From Leucobacter sp. G161 (GTDB lineage Bacteria > Actinomycetota > Actinomycetes > Actinomycetales > Microbacteriaceae), in assembly GCF_001482305.1 (NCBI RefSeq), contig NZ_LOHP01000069.1, positions 1 to 64,000 on the forward strand: a stretch of DNA of 64,000 nucleotides. Direction: 5' to 3'. This document shows, piece after piece, positions 60,445-64,000 of this stretch. Position numbers and translations under genes: made by a program. The notes under the pieces are model-generated. The model ran no database searches. It worked only from the letters and a program-made list of their open reading frames with translations, and was not told the origin of the DNA. How positions within the stretch are numbered: position 1 is the first letter of the stretch; each line of letters opens with the position of its first letter.

Positions 60445-60969
60445 CTACCCGTCGATGATTGCGAGAACCCGTTCTGGGCCGTAACGCTCAGGGGCTATTT
60501 GTTGCATGCCTGCGAGTGCGAAGCCGAGCAAAACGGTGCGCTCTGCTGCCGCCTCGGTGAGTCCGGGGGAGGCCGCACGCAGCGCATTCGTGAGATCGGT
60601 GAGTGTCTCAGTGAATACGACACCGAACTCGGGTGAGCGGAGCGCGTGTGCCCACGCGCTGACCCAGATGCCGATCTCATCGCGCTGGCCGGAATCGACA
60701 TGATTTCCAAAGAACTCGCGCATCGGATCGTGCTCCTCGTCGCGAATGGCGGCCTCAAATTCATTGAGGCTCTCCGCGACGTACTGTTGCCACGCGCTCG
60801 TTATGAGGCTTGTGACGCTCGAGAAATGCTGGTGGATGAGCCCTGGGGATCCGCCGACAGCGGCTGCGACCGAGCGTGCAGAGACCCCGGCGAACCCGTC
60901 TGAGCGGAGCACCCGGATCGTTGCTTCGAGGATCGCTGCGCGGCGTTCTTCCCGAGGTAAATATGCCAT
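60445..60969 (-). CDS. TetR family transcriptional regulator (BetI-like)
   Basis: A 174-residue repressor. The DNA-binding domain reads REERRAAILEATIRVLRSDG then ARSVAAAVGGSPGLIHQHFS, a clear TetR helix-turn-helix; the C-terminal domain (GIWVSAWAHALRSPEFG) is of the BetI-like TetR_C type. Start ATG with GAGAAG upstream. Divergent from the FBP-domain gene; a palindrome (61010-61033) in the shared gap overlaps its predicted -35/-10. Confidence 0.9.
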   Translation of the reverse strand: MAYLPREERRAAILEATIRVLRSDGFAGVSARSVAAAVGGSPGLIHQHFSSVTSLITSAWQQYVAESLNEFEAAIRDEEHDPMREFFGNHVDSGQRDEIGIWVSAWAHALRSPEFGVVFTETLTDLTNALRAASPGLTEAAAERTVLLGFALAGMQQIAPERYGPERVLAIIDG

Positions 60970-60998
60970 TGCTTCTCAACTCTCTTGCTGAGCATGTA

Positions 60999-61033
60999 GT
61001 CTATACGAGCAATTTGTACGCATGTCCAAATTG
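60999..61033 (-). promoter_or_regulatory. TetR promoter and palindromic operator
   Basis: CAATTTG (61010-61016) and CAAATTG (61027-61033), perfect 7-bp arms with a 10-nt spacer, lie between the divergent genes. On the minus strand a -35 TTGGAC and a -10 TATAGA overlap or flank it, so the repressor would control its own promoter and probably that of the plus-strand gene. Confidence 0.7.
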
Positions 61034-61051
61034 TTCACGAAAGGAGACAAC

Positions 61052-61555
61052 TTGGACCCCCGCTCACTCACGACGCTCCGCTCTGCCCTCGGCAACATCG
61101 ATGCCTCGGTCCGGCGGACGGTGCGCATGCCCGCGCACAGCTTTACCCCGCCGGTGCAGGAGCGCGACTATCTCGGGTGGCGTGATCCCAGCGCCCCGCA
61201 ACGGGGCTATCTTTTCGTTGAGCGCGACGGCGCACTCGAAGGCATCATGCTGACGAGAACCCGAACGAGAACCTCGCAACAGCGTGCGGTGATGTGCGAG
61301 TTCTGTCGGCTACCCCGTCGCTTTGAGCAGGTCGCGCTCTTCAGTGCACCGACGTCGCTGTTGAAACGCGACCAGTCAACATTCGGAACCTATCTCTGCG
61401 TCGACCTCGATTGCAACGCACGGGTCAACGCAATGCGACCGGTCACACAGTTGGATCCGCCGGCCGAAGTGCTGGTCGCAGCGCGCCGCACCGAACTCGC
61501 GACGAGAGCACAAGCATTCGTCGCAAACGTGCTCAGCAAAACCACTACCGGCTGA
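61052..61555 (+). CDS. FBP-domain (fibronectin-binding-like zinc-finger) protein
   Basis: A 167-residue protein of the FBP_C family, common in actinobacteria. Conserved elements are RDYLGWRDPSAPQRGYLFVE, TSQQRAVMCEFCRLPRR and FGTYLCVDLDCNARV; the four cysteines form a treble-clef-like zinc site. The family name comes from fibronectin binding, but a translation-linked (EF-G binding) role is reported for relatives. TTG 61052 with an AAAGGAG site 5 nt upstream was preferred over ATG 61022, which lies inside the TetR operator and has no ribosome site. Confidence 0.85.
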   Translation: MDPRSLTTLRSALGNIDASVRRTVRMPAHSFTPPVQERDYLGWRDPSAPQRGYLFVERDGALEGIMLTRTRTRTSQQRAVMCEFCRLPRRFEQVALFSAPTSLLKRDQSTFGTYLCVDLDCNARVNAMRPVTQLDPPAEVLVAARRTELATRAQAFVANVLSKTTTG

Positions 61556-61618
61556 CCCGGCAGTTTCATACAATCAACCCACCGCCTGTCCGTGTGGCAG
61601 CGCCAGAGAGAGACCGCA

Positions 61619-62371
61619 ATGACCACTCTGAACTTTCCATCGCAGGCCGTTCGTGAGACCTGGATAGAGCCGTTCGACAACGGTGAGGATATCCGTGCAC
61701 ACAGCGGCTTCCGGCTTGCCATAGACGCGAGAGACGAGGTTGAATACCCGGTGCAGATCCTTGCCACGACGACAGCAGTGAGCGTGCTTGTGTCGCCGGA
61801 GACAGTAGGGCTGCCCGGTGTGGCCGTCGCAGCCACCGAAGAAGGCTTGCGAGCAGCCCTATCCGCAGCCGGGATCGCGATGAATGGCGCGGACAACCTG
61901 TTCTTTCTGCCTCAGGGGCAGAAGGCCAGACTGGCCGCCGCGGCGAACGACGATAACGTCCGACGGCTCACTTCCGAGGACGGCGCAGCATTCGCCGTAT
62001 TCGCCGCAGCGGCCCCAGCGGAGGACTTTGCGGAGGCCTTCGTGGCCCTCGATCACTGGGCTGTGTTCGGCGCCTTCGACGGAAATCGGCTCGTCTCAGT
62101 AGGCAGTGCCTTCCCCTTCGGGGGTAGCGCAACGGTCGCCGACCTCGGGGTGGTCACTCTCCCGGCGGCTCGCGGCAAGGGCCGAGCGAAGAGCGTGATC
62201 GAGGCGCTCGTTCGGCACGCGCTTTCGGAAGGATTCGAGCCCCAGTATCGCTGCCAGCTTGACAATACGTCGTCGGTGATCCTCGCGGGCAAGTCGGGCT
62301 TCGAGCGCCTAGGCACCTGGGACGTCTCAGCCCGCTCAGACGGCACATCGGCAGAACGGAGCACACCATGA
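61619..62371 (+). CDS. GNAT family N-acetyltransferase
   Basis: A 250-residue protein. The C-terminal half is a GNAT domain with ADLGVVTLPAARGKGRAKSV (motif A, acetyl-CoA loop), IEALVRHALSEG and CQLDNTSSVILAGKSGFERL (motif B). The N-terminal half (about 120 residues) has no recognised fold and may hold the acceptor site. ATG 61619 with AGAGAGA upstream. ATGA overlap with the next gene, which itself contains two GNAT domains, so the two are co-expressed and probably act together. Confidence 0.88.
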   Translation: MTTLNFPSQAVRETWIEPFDNGEDIRAHSGFRLAIDARDEVEYPVQILATTTAVSVLVSPETVGLPGVAVAATEEGLRAALSAAGIAMNGADNLFFLPQGQKARLAAAANDDNVRRLTSEDGAAFAVFAAAAPAEDFAEAFVALDHWAVFGAFDGNRLVSVGSAFPFGGSATVADLGVVTLPAARGKGRAKSVIEALVRHALSEGFEPQYRCQLDNTSSVILAGKSGFERLGTWDVSARSDGTSAERSTP

Positions 62372-63999
62372 CCGCATTTCTGCCGTACGGCATCGCAAAC
62401 TTCGGCGACGAGATCGTTGTCCACAACCCCTGGGTTGTGGGGCCGCCGCGGCCGGAGCGCATTGAAATCGTCGCTCCACGCGACGACTGGGAGGATCGTG
62501 CTGTGGCGCTCGCAGCGCGTATTGCGGGCGCCCTTCGTGGTGCAATGGCGGGCATCGAACATGTCGGATCCACCGCGGTGGCTGGGCTCCCCGCGAAGGA
62601 CGTCATTGATCTCGACCTGATTGTCGACGATCCCGCGGACGAGGTGGCTTACGTGCCGGCTCTTGAAGCGCTCGGGTACCTACTCACAGTGAGAGAGCCC
62701 GAGCTATCAGGGCACCGGCTGCTCCGTCTCGAAGAGCCGCGGGTGAACCTCCACGTCTTCGGTCCCGGGTCCGTGGAGGTTGCGCGGCATGTGCTGTTCC
62801 GCGACTGGCTACGAATGAACGAAGCGGATCGCGACCGCTACGCCGAAGCGAAGGCCGCCGCGGTGACCGGTGGAGCGCAGACTGTGATGGCGTACAACGC
62901 ACGCAAGGCAGCCGTCGTGCGGGAGATCTATGCTCGGGCGTTTGCCGCACGGGGGATACCGCTGCGCGACCGTGCGCTCGCACCCGATGATCTCCCGCCG
63001 CTGCCGACGACAGTGGGCACGATCAAAATTACCTGGCGGCCAATGACCACTAACGACGTCGATATCCTCCATGCCCTCACCCACGCCGCAGGGCTGATAG
63101 ACCATCCTCGTGATCTCATTTCTCGTGAGGTCATCGAGCTGAGTCTCACTGGCGAACGATTTGTGCTTGCCACCGACACGATCATCGGGTTCGCAAGTGA
63201 CGGTACCGCCGTGGCGTTCGGGGAGGCAAGGCTTGGCGACACGTGGGACGCGGAGATTGAGGTGTCGCTCGACGGCACTGTGCACCCCGAGTGGCGCGGG
63301 CTGGGTATCGGGCGCGCACTCCTCGCCTGGCAGGAGGCGCGCGGCAGACAGCTGCTCGCCGCCGCAGACGTCAACCTGCCGGCTCTCATCACGACGGGCG
63401 CCCGCGAGGAGAGCGTGACAGCGACCGAGTTGTTCGCCGCCGCAGGGTTCTCTCCGGTCCGGTGGTGGATCGAGCTCGGCACATCCCTCGACGCTGAGGC
63501 CCCGACCTGGCCGATTCCCGTCGGGGTCTCGTTGCTGCCATACAGCGAGGAGTTCTCGGAGGCGACACGGGGCGCGATGAACGATGCGTTCCGTGATCAC
63601 TGGGGATCGCAGCCAACTACTCAGCGGGAGTGGGGCGATGCGAGAGCACTCAGCGATTTCGCGCCGACGCTTTCACGAGTCGCCGTCACTGGAACGGGGA
63701 TGTCGGACGACCCATACCAAGTGATCGGTGGCGTGCTCAGCGAGGTTGATGAGGCGGAATGGGCGATTAACGGTGGCTCATTCGGGTACGTTGCCATGGT
63801 CGGAGTAGTGCGGAGCTGGCGGAAGCGTGGGCTTGCGTCGGGGATGATTGCCGAAACGCTACGGGCCTACCGAGAAGCCGGTCTTGAGCAGGCGATTCTC
63901 GATGTGGACTCCAAGAACCCCAGCGGGGCGCTCGGGATCTACGAAACGCTTGGCTTCGAGCCGCGCGACAGGTCCGTGACCTACGCCAAGCATGTCTAG
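62368..63999 (+). CDS. GrpB-GNAT-GNAT fusion protein
   Basis: A 543-residue three-domain protein. Residues 1 to about 195 are a GrpB/UPF0157 domain (nucleotidyltransferase-like fold): IEHVGSTAVAGLPAKDVIDL, then DLIVDD, with the metal-type acidic pair. Two GNAT domains follow: about 215-370 (VHPEWRGLGIGRALLAWQEA) and about 385-540 (GVVRSWRKRGLASGMIAETL, then YETLGFEP), an arrangement like that of mycothiol synthase MshD. GrpB is fused to dephospho-CoA kinase in mycobacteria, so both halves have CoA links. ATGA overlap with the preceding GNAT; ends one base before the window edge. Confidence 0.88.
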   Translation: MTAFLPYGIANFGDEIVVHNPWVVGPPRPERIEIVAPRDDWEDRAVALAARIAGALRGAMAGIEHVGSTAVAGLPAKDVIDLDLIVDDPADEVAYVPALEALGYLLTVREPELSGHRLLRLEEPRVNLHVFGPGSVEVARHVLFRDWLRMNEADRDRYAEAKAAAVTGGAQTVMAYNARKAAVVREIYARAFAARGIPLRDRALAPDDLPPLPTTVGTIKITWRPMTTNDVDILHALTHAAGLIDHPRDLISREVIELSLTGERFVLATDTIIGFASDGTAVAFGEARLGDTWDAEIEVSLDGTVHPEWRGLGIGRALLAWQEARGRQLLAAADVNLPALITTGAREESVTATELFAAAGFSPVRWWIELGTSLDAEAPTWPIPVGVSLLPYSEEFSEATRGAMNDAFRDHWGSQPTTQREWGDARALSDFAPTLSRVAVTGTGMSDDPYQVIGGVLSEVDEAEWAINGGSFGYVAMVGVVRSWRKRGLASGMIAETLRAYREAGLEQAILDVDSKNPSGALGIYETLGFEPRDRSVTYAKHV

Positions 64000-64000
64000 C

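Noticed and set aside
1-64000. tRNA, rRNA, insertion sequences or phage genes
   Set aside because: No cloverleaf, rRNA-like segment, transposase, integrase or phage structural gene could be recognised.

Overview
The window is GC-rich, densely coded, and reads as a chromosomal segment of a mycothiol-producing actinobacterium. Support comes from mca (mycothiol S-conjugate amidase), a CGYC mycoredoxin, an actinobacterial GreA, and a greA / DUF4307 / mca / hemolysin III / Z-prenyl transferase block that matches a familiar mycobacterial gene order. Codon use and the many Microbacteriaceae-like small membrane proteins suggest that family (Leucobacter-like), but this is inference. A recurring trait is leaderless expression: at least fourteen start codons lie exactly 6 nt after a TANNNT -10 hexamer, so the start codon would be the 5' end of the mRNA.

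Layout. 1-2818: translation genes infB (5' end outside the window) and rbfA, with a SnoaL/AtzH-like gene between them. 2882-17434: a metabolic block inserted before mutY/truB. It holds an Lrp/AsnC regulator divergent from a five-gene peptide-type ABC importer, a zinc alcohol dehydrogenase, and a six-gene operon (MFS transporter, GlpK-like kinase, GlpD-like dehydrogenase, alkyl-DHAP-synthase-like FAD enzyme, GlpP antiterminator, ABM-fold protein) with a strong terminator hairpin in its leader. 17447-24652: mutY, truB, two membrane proteins, ribF, an SNF2 helicase and a phosphofructokinase. 24866-32170: AbiEi-like protein, mycoredoxin, PiT phosphate transporter with a partner, aldehyde dehydrogenase, an AI-2E-family permease and ilvA. 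32250-38304: greA, DUF4307 protein, mca, recQ, hemolysin III, short-chain Z-prenyl transferase. 38342-44059: SAH/MTA deaminase, luxS, a repeat-rich intergenic region, a TetR/RibD-like pair, an MTA/SAH nucleosidase-like gene and zinc-finger genes. 44069-48095: a second AI-2E-family permease and two unusual fusion enzymes (Nudix-LOG, pirin-GNAT). 48481-57423: one 2980-residue LPXTG surface protein with 876-bp internal repeats. 57561-63999: a POT transporter split by an amber codon, small membrane proteins, an AhpD-like gene, a TetR regulator divergent from an FBP-domain gene, a GNAT and a GrpB-GNAT-GNAT fusion.

How parts fit together. The glycerol-like operon is the best candidate for something undescribed. 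Its kinase has lost the Glu of the glycerol-kinase QRET motif, it carries an alkyl-DHAP-synthase-like enzyme, and it encodes a GlpP-type protein that could act on its own leader terminator. PHO-box-like 11-nt direct repeats precede both the phosphate transporter and the giant surface protein, suggesting a shared phosphate-starvation link. Two TetR regulators have palindromes of the same 7-N10-7 design in their promoters.
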